A stretch of DNA of 64,000 bases from Gracilaria gracilis (Eukaryota > Rhodophyta > Florideophyceae > Gracilariales > Gracilariaceae), in contig JARGSG010000057.1 of assembly GCA_030374805.1 (NCBI GenBank), positions 62,001-126,000 of the forward strand, read 5' to 3'. Of the stretch, positions 21,692 through 31,915 are shown piece after piece. The position numbers were made by a program, and so were the translations under genes. Each line of letters starts with the position of its first letter. The stretch's first letter is position 1. The notes beneath the pieces are model-generated. The model was given only the letters and a program-made list of their open reading frames with translations. It had not been told where the DNA came from and did no database searches.

Positions 21692-22762
21692 CTACATGGC
21701 GGTGCGGAAGACAACACACTTGTTTTCGGATCGAGGAACTCCGTTGCGGTTCACCACGCGGTGCTCCCTGATTTCCTGGTAGTGAGTGAAGAAAACTCGA
21801 ACACAACGATTCTTTGCAACTTGTTCCTGGTTACCTTGGAAGGTTTGATGGCCGATTCCGGATCCGCGTTCCTGCATGATCCAGTACGGCTTGAAGTGGG
21901 TGGGGGTGAATCGTTGGGAGCCAAAATTAGTGATTTCCGAGGCAACGCCAGCGTCATCGATAAACTCGGGCACGATTCCGTTCGTGTTCAATGCCCCAAG
22001 CCCAAAGCTCACATCCTTCGGCACCACACGAGTAGTGAAGGCTGTGTCCGGCTCACCAGTGAAGCCGAACGTCGTCAAACCTCTTTGGTCACTGAAAGTG
22101 AATTCACATTCCTCGAACGCCTTTTCACATTCCGTTGGGATTGCAGAGCAGATGGCTTGAGCGACTTCGGGAATTTTCTGACCAAGGTTGTCAAAGTTGA
22201 CGTTGATGAAAAGATTCGGGCGAGAGGCAATACCCATCAAGAAGTCTTGGCTCACACTGTATCCAATTCCAACGGTCACAATTTGGATCCCAGCTGCCTT
22301 TGCATCATCAGCAGCGTGTCTGGAAATAGAGGTATCGTAGGTCGTTGTTCGTCCGTCTGTGATGAGAACAATAACATTGTCATCGCCCTGAGCGTTCTGA
22401 AGCAGGTTTTTGCATTGGTGCAAACCAGAAGAGATGACAGTAGACCCGTAGAAGAAACGGTCTCTTTGCACTGCGGTTTGAAATACATTCAAGTCTTGTG
22501 TGAGAAGCTGGATGGTTTGGGCACTGCTGGAGAACGCAACGGCTGCGTTGAAAGGGTCTGCTGCGGACTTGGTTTCAATTTCGTCCGAGATTCTGACCAC
22601 GAAATCCTGTTCCTGTGCATATTCTGCGTTACTGATAGAACCAGACTGATCAATAATATAGCAGACGTTCTCAATTTGACATTGCGGGGGAGTTGGTGTC
22701 GCTTGGACGCCCAAGGCTATAATGGCCACCAAAGCGGCGACGGTTAAGAAACGGAAGACCAT
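21692..22762 (-). CDS. Secreted von Willebrand factor A domain protein, paralogue 1
   Basis: This frame of 356 residues has the signal peptide MVFRFLTVAALVAIIALG, then Pro-rich PTPPQC, then a vWA domain from about residue 30 to 210. The metal-ion-dependent adhesion site is complete: DQSGSIS, the Thr of GSTVISSG, and ITDG. It should bind a divalent cation and a ligand, which suggests an adhesive or matrix role outside the cell. The C-terminal ~150 residues contain several cysteines and no domain I recognise. Its paralogue lies 3.2 kb away in the same orientation. The residues that differ between the two cluster around the MIDAS loops (for example DRFFYGST versus SRIFNGGT), while the C-terminal ~175 residues are almost identical. 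Confidence 0.9.
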   Translation of the reverse strand: MVFRFLTVAALVAIIALGVQATPTPPQCQIENVCYIIDQSGSISNAEYAQEQDFVVRISDEIETKSAADPFNAAVAFSSSAQTIQLLTQDLNVFQTAVQRDRFFYGSTVISSGLHQCKNLLQNAQGDDNVIVLITDGRTTTYDTSISRHAADDAKAAGIQIVTVGIGYSVSQDFLMGIASRPNLFINVNFDNLGQKIPEVAQAICSAIPTECEKAFEECEFTFSDQRGLTTFGFTGEPDTAFTTRVVPKDVSFGLGALNTNGIVPEFIDDAGVASEITNFGSQRFTPTHFKPYWIMQERGSGIGHQTFQGNQEQVAKNRCVRVFFTHYQEIREHRVVNRNGVPRSENKCVVFRTAM

Positions 22763-22883
22763 GTTGAGAAGTAAGGATCAGCGGAATACGGTCACTGTCT
22801 CAATTCTCGAAGAGCTTTAGGGGGTCGCTTCTTGGATTATGGAATGGGAAGAGGGTTTCCGTGCGTTCGGACTGCGAACTCCA

Positions 22884-22891
22884 TTTAAATA
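22884..22891 (-). promoter_or_regulatory. TATA-like box of vWA paralogue 1
   Basis: TATTTAAA on the minus strand lies about 122 bp before the start codon. The same position is kept in the paralogue. Confidence 0.5.
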
Positions 22892-23825
22892 GAAGTTGGT
22901 TATTGGAGTTGGTCGTATTGACTTGTAGGAACTAGCGAAGCCTTTGTTGCTGATTCTGAGAGAGAGATATCATCCTCTGCTGCATTATGTGTTGCACAAC
23001 ATAAACTATTGTATTACTTCCGTTTCAAGTCACACTATTAGTCAGCCGTTAACACTGACAAGGATACGCGATCACCCTCGCATTCTTTTCGAAAAGTTTT
23101 CCACTTGGATCAACAGAGCGATGATCGCTCTCATGCTTCTCGATTGGTTCAAAACCGATAAAAAGCCGGCGGGTACGAAAAGATCGAGTGGTGGAAGGAG
23201 GGGCTGGGTCATTTTCATTTGAAACGATCACTTTCGTTGCAGGAGAAGTTCACATCTTTAGTTCTTTCCATTCTGTAGTCCTCACGTATCATCATATTCT
23301 TAAGTGTTCTCGCGAACCTGGGTGCATGCTGGCTGTACATGGGAAAGGAATTGCCCGAAACATGTGCATTGTTGCAGCATGCGAGTTAGGAGTTGTCATG
23401 ATAAGCATCCTTATCACTCCGGTAACATGATCTGGACCTGTAAGGCCAGAGGGAAGGGGCCATGTGTTGGGAAGGGAGCACATCACTGCGTCAGTTAGCA
23501 GCGAAGTACAACAATTCCGGGTTTGGGAAGTACTAACGAAACCCTGTAACAATGTCCAGAAAGACCAGTTCGTGTTGTGTTGCACCATGACATGCCGTGT
23601 GGATGGATTCTCGCGTGTCGCACTAGCGGTAGCTTGTATAATACACATGATGTACACGGTCGTATCAAGAAACGCTTCACCCTGCATGTCCCCAAGTTGC
23701 GTCTCCAAACCTTGTGTTTGGTCTCTTTAACGCTGACGTGGAAGTGAGATTACATGCTTACGAGGGAACGGATTCGTTGGCAACTAATAAATACTGGAGA
23801 GTACGGTTAGTGCCCCAGATGTTGT

Positions 23826-23904
23826 TGCCGCGTTCATGAGCCAGACATTGGTGCGCGACCATGGCGCCGGTTGTAGATGCTATCTTCGCGCAATTCTCCC
23901 GTGA
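23826..23904 (+). pseudogene. 3' remnant of a second GH5-like gene
   Basis: The stretch matches the end of the GH5-like gene at 20787-20926 (ATFMSQTL, then ATMAPVVDAIFAQ), with an internal deletion of about 60 bp and no 5' part. The 3' flank continues to match copy 1. It shows that the duplicated unit once included at least the end of the GH5-like gene. Confidence 0.75.
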
Positions 23905-24666
23905 CGCGCAGCGTGAAGCTTAGTTCACACCCGCTATGTCTCAGGGGTGAACTCTCATACAAGCAAACCAAGAGTCGAGATACATCCTCGACAACGACAA
24001 CGTTCAAAGCTCTTTGAGTTGATTGGCTCTATCATCAAAGAGCAAACGCAAAACACAATTGTGCTCAAGGTTATCGCGATCACGAGCATTAGCAGTATGA
24101 TACCGACCTTATTGTTGGGAGTGTAGGCGAGGCCGAAACACTGATTTTTGTCCAGTACGAGGTCCTGAAGGCTGCGTTCAGTCGGTTCCCCTCAACACGA
24201 CTGCTGCCTGCGTGGGATTAGAGAGCAGACCGGAAATGGCAAGCGGACTTGAGGATGTCTGTCAGAGGTTGGGGATTAGCACTTCACACACATACGTGTA
24301 GCCGCTAAGATACACGTACATGTGCTATCGCTGATTTTTTATCCAATTAACCAGGCAAGTTTTGCCAACCGCTTCCTCGAAAAAAAATGGTCGATTAAAT
24401 CCTCCCATGCTCCCCAATTCTCAAACCGTTGTTAGAAGGATATAAAGTACAAAGGTACTTGTATACGTAGTCTGTGGCTTCTTAAAGCAATTCTTTTTCT
24501 CGTTGACCACTGGGACAGACCGGAGCTCTATAACCCACACCAATTCATCATCATCATAATCATGGCGCAAACTCTGCACTTGGTACTATGACGCAAACTA
24601 CAGATACTGTAAGTAAAGGGAGAAGGACAGTTTCGAATTCATGAGAGCCACTTTTTAAAGTCCACA

Positions 24667-24716
24667 AAGAGAGAGACAGAGACAGAGACAGAGAGCGAGA
24701 GCGGGAGACAGAGAGG
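24667..24716 (+). repeat. GA-rich microsatellite
   Basis: Runs of agagag and gagacagagaca make a simple purine-rich repeat within duplication copy 2. No equivalent was seen in copy 1. Confidence 0.7.
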
Positions 24717-24864
24717 AGCCACTTTGGTATTATGAAACTAGTTCGTTCGCAAGAACAATGTTATCGTTTATTTTCTCGATCAAACATTCCTTTCAATCAA
24801 AAGACGAACTGAGATGATGAAGGTTAAAGTCATAAATGTCCTACAAAGAGCCTTCAAGAGCCTT

Positions 24865-25935
24865 TTACATGGCGGTGCGGAAGACAACACACTTGTTTTC
24901 GGATCGAGGAACTCCGTTGCGGTTCACCACGCGGTGCTCCCTGATTTCCTGGTAGTGAGTGAAGAAAACTCGAACACAACGATTCTCTGCAACTTGTTCC
25001 TGGTTACCTTGGAAGGTTTGATGGCCGATTCCGGATCCGCGTTCCTGCATGATCCAGTACGGCTTGAAGTGGGTGGGGGTGAATCGTTGGGAGCCAAAAT
25101 TAGTGATTTCCGAGGCAACGCCAGCGTCATCGATAAACTCGGGCACGATTCCGTTCGTGTTCAATGCTCCAAGCCCAAAGCTCACATCCTTCGGCACCAC
25201 ACGAGTAGTGAAGGCTGTGTCCGGCTCACCAGTGAAGCCGAACGTCGTCAAACCTCTTTGGTCACTGAAAGTGAATTCACATTCCTCGAACGCCTTTTCA
25301 CATTCCGTTGGGATTGCAGAGCAGATGGCTTGAGCGACTTCAGGAATCTTCTGATCAAGGTTGTCAAAGTTGACGTTGATGAAAAGATCCGGGCGAGAGG
25401 CAATATCCATCAAGAAGTCTTGGCTCACACTGTTTCCAATTCCAACGGTCACAATTTGGATATCATCTGCCTTTGCATCAGCAGCAGCCTGTTCGGAAGT
25501 AGAGATATCAGAGGGAGCTGTTTGTCCGTCTGTGATGAGAACAATAACATTGTCATCGCCCTGAGCGTTCTGAAGCAAGTTCTTGCATTGATTTAACCCA
25601 GTAGAGATGACAGTCCCACCGTTGAATATACGGGACCTTCCCACCGCTGCTTGAAAGCCAGTCAAGTCTTGAGTGAGGTCCTGGATGGTTTGGGCACTGT
25701 TGGAGAACGCAACGGCTGCGTTGAAAGGGTCTGCTGCGGACTTGGTTTCAATTTCGTTCGAGATTCTGACCACGAAATTCTGTTCCTGTACATATTCCGC
25801 GTTACTGATAGAACCAGACTGATCAATAATATAGCAGACGTTTTCAATTTGACATTGCGGGGGAGTTGGTGTCGCTTGAACACCCAAGACCGAAATGGCT
25901 GCCAAAGCAGCGACGGTTAAGAAACGGAAGACCAT
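24865..25935 (-). CDS. Secreted von Willebrand factor A domain protein, paralogue 2
   Basis: The start chosen is the ATG at 25935 (MVFRFLTVAALAAISVLG), which gives 356 residues, the same as paralogue 1. An in-frame ATG 11 codons upstream would spoil the signal peptide match. The MIDAS residues are all present: DQSGSIS, the Thr of GGTVISTG, and ITDG. The middle of the vWA domain differs from paralogue 1 at many residues, for instance DGQTAPSDISTSEQAAADAK versus DGRTTTYDTSISRHAADDAK. From about residue 182 to the stop the two proteins are nearly identical. The expected role is extracellular cation-dependent binding, possibly with a different ligand preference from its twin. Confidence 0.9.
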   Translation of the reverse strand: MVFRFLTVAALAAISVLGVQATPTPPQCQIENVCYIIDQSGSISNAEYVQEQNFVVRISNEIETKSAADPFNAAVAFSNSAQTIQDLTQDLTGFQAAVGRSRIFNGGTVISTGLNQCKNLLQNAQGDDNVIVLITDGQTAPSDISTSEQAAADAKADDIQIVTVGIGNSVSQDFLMDIASRPDLFINVNFDNLDQKIPEVAQAICSAIPTECEKAFEECEFTFSDQRGLTTFGFTGEPDTAFTTRVVPKDVSFGLGALNTNGIVPEFIDDAGVASEITNFGSQRFTPTHFKPYWIMQERGSGIGHQTFQGNQEQVAENRCVRVFFTHYQEIREHRVVNRNGVPRSENKCVVFRTAM

Positions 25936-26054
25936 ATTGAGAAGAAAGAATTTAGCGAAAATTGTCACTGTCTGAAGTCTCGAGGAGATTCAGGGAGTTT
26001 GTTGGATTGTGGAATGGGTAGAAGGTTTCCCATCGTTTCGGATTTGGAACTCCC

Positions 26055-26062
26055 ATTAAATA
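26055..26062 (-). promoter_or_regulatory. TATA-like box of vWA paralogue 2
   Basis: TATTTAAT on the minus strand lies about 120 bp before the start codon and corresponds to the box of paralogue 1. Confidence 0.45.
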
Positions 26063-26980
26063 GAAGTTGGTTATCGGAGTTGATCTTATTGACTTGTAGG
26101 AATTAGCGAAGCCTTTGTTGCCGATTGTGATAGATCGATATGATCTCTGCTGTCATATATATCTCACAACGTAGATCATTACTTCTTTTTCAAGTTACGC
26201 TATTAATTACCCATTGATAGTGACAAGGATATGCGATCACCCCCAAATCCTCTTCGATGGATCAATAGAGTGACCTCTGCTCAACTATCTCGCTTCTCGA
26301 TTGGTTGAGAAACGTTGAAAATGCGACGGGTACGAATGGATCCATTGGTGGAAGGAGGGAGTGGGTCATTTTCTTTCAAACTCATCACTTTCGTGGCAGG
26401 AGAAATACGTTACTTCAATTCTCTTCGTTCTGTAGTCCAGAAGTATTATCCTGAAGGGCTCTCGCGAACCTGGGTGCATCCAGGCTGTACATGGGAAAGG
26501 AATTGTCCGAAACATGCGCATTGCTGTAGTATGTGCACTAGGAGTTTTCATGATAAGCATTCTTAACTCTTACCACTCAGGAACATGATCTGGACCACAG
26601 GTGTTCAGGCGAGAGGGAAAGGGCCATGTGTTGCAAAAGGTACAGCCGTGCGTCAGGTAGCGGCGACGTGCAACAATCCGTGTTTGGGACGTATTCTGTA
26701 ACGTTGTCCAACGATCACTTCTTGTTGCGTTGCACGTGACAAGTGGTGTGGATGTATGCTCCCGTGTCGCAATACCTGCAGCCCTGTAGATATAGGATAC
26801 CCTCCGCGCATGTCAGTTGCCTCCAAAGTTTAGATCCCAAGCGGTGGATAGTTGGATAGAACAAAAATTTTGTTCCATCCAACGATGACGAGGAAGTGAG
26901 ATCATGTGCTCACGAGTGAACGGATTCGCTGACAACTATGAACTTATCTGGTACGAGTACTGAAGAGTGCAATTGTAGTA

Positions 26981-29142
26981 CAGGAGTAGGATGGCGGAGA
27001 CGTGTCACCATAAAATGGCTGTGGGAGCATTCAGAGTTTGCCAAGCTGGAAGCGGGACTTGCAAAGCTGTCTTCTGTGAGTGAAACACTTGTACTATCAC
27101 CATAATGGCGCTTGATGAGTTTTGATCGAGGCGACCTCTGGCAATAGTTGTATCATATCCACGTTTAGTTCAAGAAGGTGGAAGGATGAATCAGAAAAGA
27201 TTGACATGGCGCCCCCTCGTCGAGTTTGTTTCGTATAAATTATTCCTCCCCACCCCCAATGGAGTCATCTGGAAGAGAAGAATATAGCATTATTTCTTTT
27301 TTTCGTCAGGCTTCTTCAGTAGATCTTTATTTTTCGGAAGTGTAGGAGACGCAGAGCGGCAGAACCATATGCTCTGCTACATCAATGGCCGACGCCATTC
27401 CGTTCAGTGAGACACATAATGTCTTCACTGCTCCTGAGTTACTTGAGACCCAGAAGGTCTTTGCCGCTCCTACGAGGTGAGGAGGGCGGGTTATTTCGAA
27501 GAAAACCATGAGCGTGGGCGCGATCGCGACTCGCAGTCAAAGAAGATCGCAGTAGGGCGTAGACGGTCGGCAACAGCCAAGCAGTCGGTGGATCAGGGCG
27601 AGTGAACCAGGGGTACATAATGTATATTAGCGAGCCACAACGGCGGCGGTTGACTGCCAAGTCACCTGCCACCTGGCGATCAACCACTCAGCCTAGTCCA
27701 GTGCGAAATAAATCTTCTTCTGCGTTCCTGGAAATTCCAATGTTTTGATCCGCAGTTGTATCCCGCGTGCTCTATGTTTCACTCAGCATTGCAAGGTGCA
27801 AAGAAGTTGCAGTAACAAGGAGGACGATCACGAAAAGGTCGCTTTCGGAGAACGAACTTCGATCTCTATCAGTACCCCTTCTCCGCTCCCTACTACAAAA
27901 GTCGTTGTGTAGATATATGCAGGAAATCGATTTCTGAAATCATTGAGCGTGTAGATTGTGTAAACACCCCCACATCACAGAACGTTGTAGATATCAAAGA
28001 GCTAAAACACTAAACCTGACCTCTGTCTTTCCGCCAGAGTGGCTTGCCAATTGCTGAGATTCGTCGCCGCCACAAAAGTGTTGATAATCAGCATCATTAT
28101 GGAACTAAAGTGAGAGGGTGTCCAATGGCCTCTCAAGCTGGCCTTGGGTGCTTGGCTGGCCGCTTTGCGTTTCTAGCCGCATATCTCGCGATTGGATGAA
28201 ACGCTTTGCCATGGGCGTGAAGCATGCATATGAAAAGAAAGCCAAGGAAAGGTAAAGCGTGCTTGTGTGATCATGGATCCTTTTTGCAAAAGAAGAACAA
28301 GCAAGCTTTGACCTGAGGCGAGCTTCAATCTAGGATGCTATATTGCTTGCGCTGAGGGGACTATCGTTAGCTATCATTTGCAAGAGAATGCACTGGGTGA
28401 AACACCTGACCGCGTAGGTTACCAACGGCACAGTAGCTGGCTAGTTTCGAAGAAATGGGTGGGGTGCGTGCGAGTTCCAAACTAGGCCGGAGGATGCTAT
28501 CTACCCGTTTGCAATGAAGCAATTCTAACAAAATCTTGAATATTGTCTTCCACAGCCGGACAGCAGACCTTCCTGAGCACAACAGCCATATCAGTCGAAG
28601 CTGGTCTTCATGCGGATGTGCTCGGAATCAATACCCAGTCATTCTTCACGGGAAAAGGCAATCGCTCGAAACCTCATTAAATCCTTGAATAAGATTCCTG
28701 CGTCTCCGTCCAAAGTAGATTAGACAGAAACCAAGTAAATTGGTGGCCTTTCACAATTGAGAAGAAGAACAATTTTCCTGCAATATAGAAGGATCTCAAA
28801 AAGGGACATAGATAAGCTGTCCGATCCTCCAATATTGACAAGGCCGGCCTGTTTGCCACGGATGACAATGAATGGACACCTTGCCGATGTATCTGCTTTT
28901 GGTTCCATGGTATCCGAAAGCGGAATCAAGTCCAAAAGCATATGAAACGTGAGCAGAACGATCTTACCCTCGTTGGACATACGCTGAACAACCCTCCTAT
29001 TCTTATTGAACTGTACTTAAGAACCCGACAGTGCAAATTGTGTATCTGGATCAACAATCACCGCCTTTCATCTCAACCTGGTCAGTACTCACGGCTTTGA
29101 AGAGGTTGTTACCAAAACTCTAAACTCTTTCGATCTCCGAAG
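26981..29142. other. Intergenic, no supported gene
   Basis: Short minus-strand frames at 27327-27687, 28367-28582 and 28677-28980 show no recognisable features. The string 'cttctgcgttcctggaaattcca' near 27716 resembles 'cttctgcgtgtcctggaaatgcca' near 56459, so a decayed dispersed repeat may end there. The last ~130 bp probably contain the promoter of the gene at 29143, but no clear TATA box was seen. Confidence 0.4.
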
Positions 29143-29808
29143 ATGAAGTTCTCGGTTTTCAAGATCGTCATTCTCTTCTATGTTTTGGTTCTCAGATCTC
29201 AGGTTTGTGCGAATATCAACGAATCTGAAAACCTGAGCGAAATCTCAGGCTCAATGCCAACTATTGAGAACACTGTAACACAACGATCAGCTAGTGGGTG
29301 GCAAGCTTCCGCTCTGCACCGAGCTAAGAAGCAATTAAGGGGTTTGAAAGTGGAGTTGGTTCGAAGTGATAAAGCCCATAAATGTCAGAAAAGGAAAGAA
29401 GCTCTGTTACGCAATTTGTATTGGAAGAAGAGAAAGTCTCTCAGTTGTCGGATGCCAAAATGGCGTGCCAAGCGAAATTGCAGTAAGAAATGGGGTCTTC
29501 AGAAGAAGCTTCGTGGGCGAAAGAGAATGTGTAAGTCGTGGAACAAAACATGTCTCTCGAAGCACGTATGGCCCATTCAGTGGATGCTTAAGAAAGCCGA
29601 AAATGCATGCAAATGTGCTCATGGATCAAACATGAAGAAGGCTCTTTGGAAGGCTAATAAGATCAAATGTCCAAAGACCAGGTCAGCGAGAATTGTGAAG
29701 ACTGAGATGAAAAGAATTCAGAAGAAGATCAAGTACTTCGAAAAGATTCTCCGTCCAAATCCCAGTTCTGCTCCGAGGCCGAAATGGAAGAATGCGGGAC
29801 TTGTGTAG
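29143..29808 (+). CDS. Small secreted basic protein, eight-cysteine family, member C
   Basis: This frame of 221 residues opens with the signal peptide MKFSVFKIVILFYVLVLRS. A Ser/Glu/Asn-rich stretch follows, with one N-glycosylation-type site (NES), then GWQASALHRAKKQL, then the cysteine core C-x20-C-x10-C-x16-C-x6-C-x18-C-x-C-x17-C. The tail reads SSAPRPKW. It is closest to member B at 17685, even though B lies 11 kb away and in the opposite orientation. The mature protein is extremely rich in Lys and Arg. It is secreted and probably disulfide-bonded; polyanion binding, for example of sulfated wall polysaccharide, is only a guess from charge. No known domain is recognised. Confidence 0.87.
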   Translation: MKFSVFKIVILFYVLVLRSQVCANINESENLSEISGSMPTIENTVTQRSASGWQASALHRAKKQLRGLKVELVRSDKAHKCQKRKEALLRNLYWKKRKSLSCRMPKWRAKRNCSKKWGLQKKLRGRKRMCKSWNKTCLSKHVWPIQWMLKKAENACKCAHGSNMKKALWKANKIKCPKTRSARIVKTEMKRIQKKIKYFEKILRPNPSSAPRPKWKNAGLV

Positions 29809-29811
29809 AAG

Positions 29812-30596
29812 TATGGAATGGCTCTACGTTTGGAACTAAGTTGAATGGTTTTGTTTTTCAACTTTGTGTTCGTTATTTTGGCGAGGTCGGGCTCCCTTGT
29901 GTGAAAGATTCAACAGATGAGAACGATATGGATGTTTTCCTGCGCGGCAACTCTTTGGATTGGGCATATATTTAGATACCGCAGGTAAATTAATGTTGTT
30001 TTGCATTATGCAACTGTTTTGGATACGTTTCTAGTTCCACTCATTTGTCCAGGACACCCTGGCAGTCCTCAAAGTGCATGTGAGTACGATGAGATGCGAT
30101 GGCCGCCGTTCATTCGAAGGCAACCACTGCTATCTTTATTTCTGCGGAGCAATTAAGTGTATCTATATGCCTTTCCATCTGGTACATATTGGAGGGAGTG
30201 GCTGTACCAGTGTTCTTAGAGTGTCTCCACCGGCGTATCCAAATCACGATTTCAATCCAAAGTACAAAAAATGAATCGCGATAGATGCCCACCGGCACTT
30301 TCCAAAGAGAATATTGAATCCAATGATACAGCATTGAATTGGGGCGCGTCCAGAAAAATTCCAAATCGGTCGAATTTGCATACCGAACCAACCGGATTCA
30401 ATCCAATTATACGCATTCGCTTCTCTAGATCCTTTCGCGGGAACACTTCCCGCCATGAAAGCATACCTTGAACAGCATTCCCACAAGTACATATAATGAC
30501 ATTCCTGCTTTGCAATACACCAACCGCCACTCCTGCAATCGGGAGAGAATCAGTCACGAGATTTCGCCAGACTTCTGTTATTACGAGACTAAAAAT
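29812..30596. other. Intergenic leading into a Harbinger element
   Basis: No gene is supported. The stretch contains several copies of gattcaatccaa-like words (30251, 30315, 30395-30406). One of them is matched in inverse at 33422-33433, a tentative inverted end of the Harbinger element to the right. Confidence 0.35.
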
Positions 30597-31697
30597 ATGG
30601 GTTCCGGAAAAAGATGGTATGTGATTGAAACAAAAAGTGCCTGTGGCGCATTCATTGCAGCCTTTAAAGATTATCTTTCTGGCGCGGTGAAGAAGCGTAA
30701 AAAGTGTTTTAGACATATTGGAACAGTAATCAAGCTTCTAATCGAAAAATACAACATGACCGACAACAAAACGATATTCTTTGTACGTACTGGCAGTGAA
30801 ACCGCACAAAGATATAAGAGAGCTCGTTGCAAACGTACCAAATTCGAAACAATTGTCACACCTATTCAATTCAAGCGACCTACTCTTTCAGAAACTGAAG
30901 ATGACATTTTGAAAGCAGCTACTGCTGTATTCAACGGTCAAGCAAGCATTAGCCATATGTACAGTTACTTTTAGGGTTCAATACTCGACTATGGTGATAA
31001 GTTTGAGTTTGTTGATGCTCTGACGTTTTTTTGCTACACAAACCAGTGGGAGATGCTGATGTCGTCCAAGAAACCTGTGGACAGGGAAGAAACTGTTGAG
31101 AAAACAGGATCTGATAGCAGAGGCGATGGCCTTGTAGAAAGCGGTATTGATAGCAACGTTAGTACCTCTGGTAAAGATGAACATGAAGAGCCCAAGGAGC
31201 GTCCTTCTCATAACTACGGTTTGAAGGGTACTGGAATTGTTAGTAGGAAAAGAGCACACTTTATGGCAACCCAAGTGACGGCCTTACAAAGGGGTGCCAA
31301 GCGTGTTGAAGAACTGGCGAGAACCTCGAAGATGCGCAGCACTGTAGCTGAAGAGTTTCTAGCTGTTGAACGACAGAAATCTATGTTTACGTTCTTTTCT
31401 TTACCTGATGATGATGTTGAAATGCGAGAGAAGTACATGAACGCGGTTGCTCAGAAGGCACTCGCTGAGGTTGAAAAGGCAGCGGCGCTACAAAATCACA
31501 ATTCTCAGCCGTATCATGTCCCGAACTGCTTCTATTTTATGCAGCCAGAGGAGTCAGACACTATACGAATTGAATCATCTTCTTCACGTAGCACACAGGG
31601 TTCCGTTACACTGACCACATCCAGTGTTCGTGACCCTCCATCCGCTACAAACGACTTACATTTCAATGCAGGAGATTCTTTGACGCACCAAGGATAG
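30597..31697 (+). pseudogene. Harbinger accessory (second) gene, one in-frame stop
   Basis: From the ATG at 30597 (MGSGKRWYVIETKSACG) one reading frame runs to the TAG at 31697. It is interrupted only by a TAG at 30972-30974, and both halves are in the same phase. The first ~125 codons are basic with spaced tryptophans and cysteines. The middle is acidic and Ser-rich. The C-terminal part (ARTSKMRSTVAEEFLAVER, then a helical Ala/Glu-rich stretch) resembles the helical tails of Myb/SANT-type accessory proteins that accompany PIF/Harbinger transposases. It faces the transposase tail to tail, as in the second Harbinger element of this window. The role by analogy is to bind the element's ends and bring the transposase to the nucleus; the domain assignment is inference. 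Confidence 0.55.
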
Positions 31698-31915
31698 AAA
31701 TGGCTCGCAAACTACCTTGGTATGCTCTTTAAAAACCACTGCCGGTAGCACTTTTGCTGACTTCAGAGTGAACCAGATCGCATCTTTAGCAACTAGAATC
31801 GCAAATTATCTTCCGCTTTCGCGGGGGCGAGCCCGAGGTACGAGGGAAAATCGAGCCTTCCGCGGAAGTGGAAGAACGACCTCCTGACGGAGGTCGACGC
31901 AAAAAATAATCGATG

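Larger units (their letters stand above)
20780..23820. repeat. Tandem segmental duplication, copy 1
   Basis: The copy runs from the last ~140 bp of the GH5-like gene, through the intergenic DNA and the vWA gene, to about 23820. Matching landmarks in copy 2 are 'ttcatgagccagac', 'cgtgacgcgcag', 'aaccaagag', the entire vWA frame, the TATA region 'aaatagaagttggttat', 'ctcgcgaacctgggtgcat' and 'gaacggattcg'. The repeat period is about 3.1 kb. Confidence 0.85.
23826..26980. repeat. Tandem segmental duplication, copy 2
   Basis: This is the second copy of the unit described at 20780-23820, in direct orientation and starting right after copy 1 ends. Noncoding parts have diverged substantially (roughly 75-85 percent identical by eye). 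Extra sequence near 24290-24740, including a GA-rich microsatellite, is not matched in copy 1. Confidence 0.85.

Noticed and set aside
21665-22747. Plus-strand frame of 360 codons opposite vWA paralogue 1 (and its twin at 24814)
   Set aside because: It is a shadow of the vWA gene: the minus strand has a signal peptide and a complete metal-binding site, the plus strand has no motif.
27327-27687. Minus-strand frames as a small gene
   Set aside because: Two overlapping frames without motifs; the region more likely belongs to a decayed dispersed repeat.
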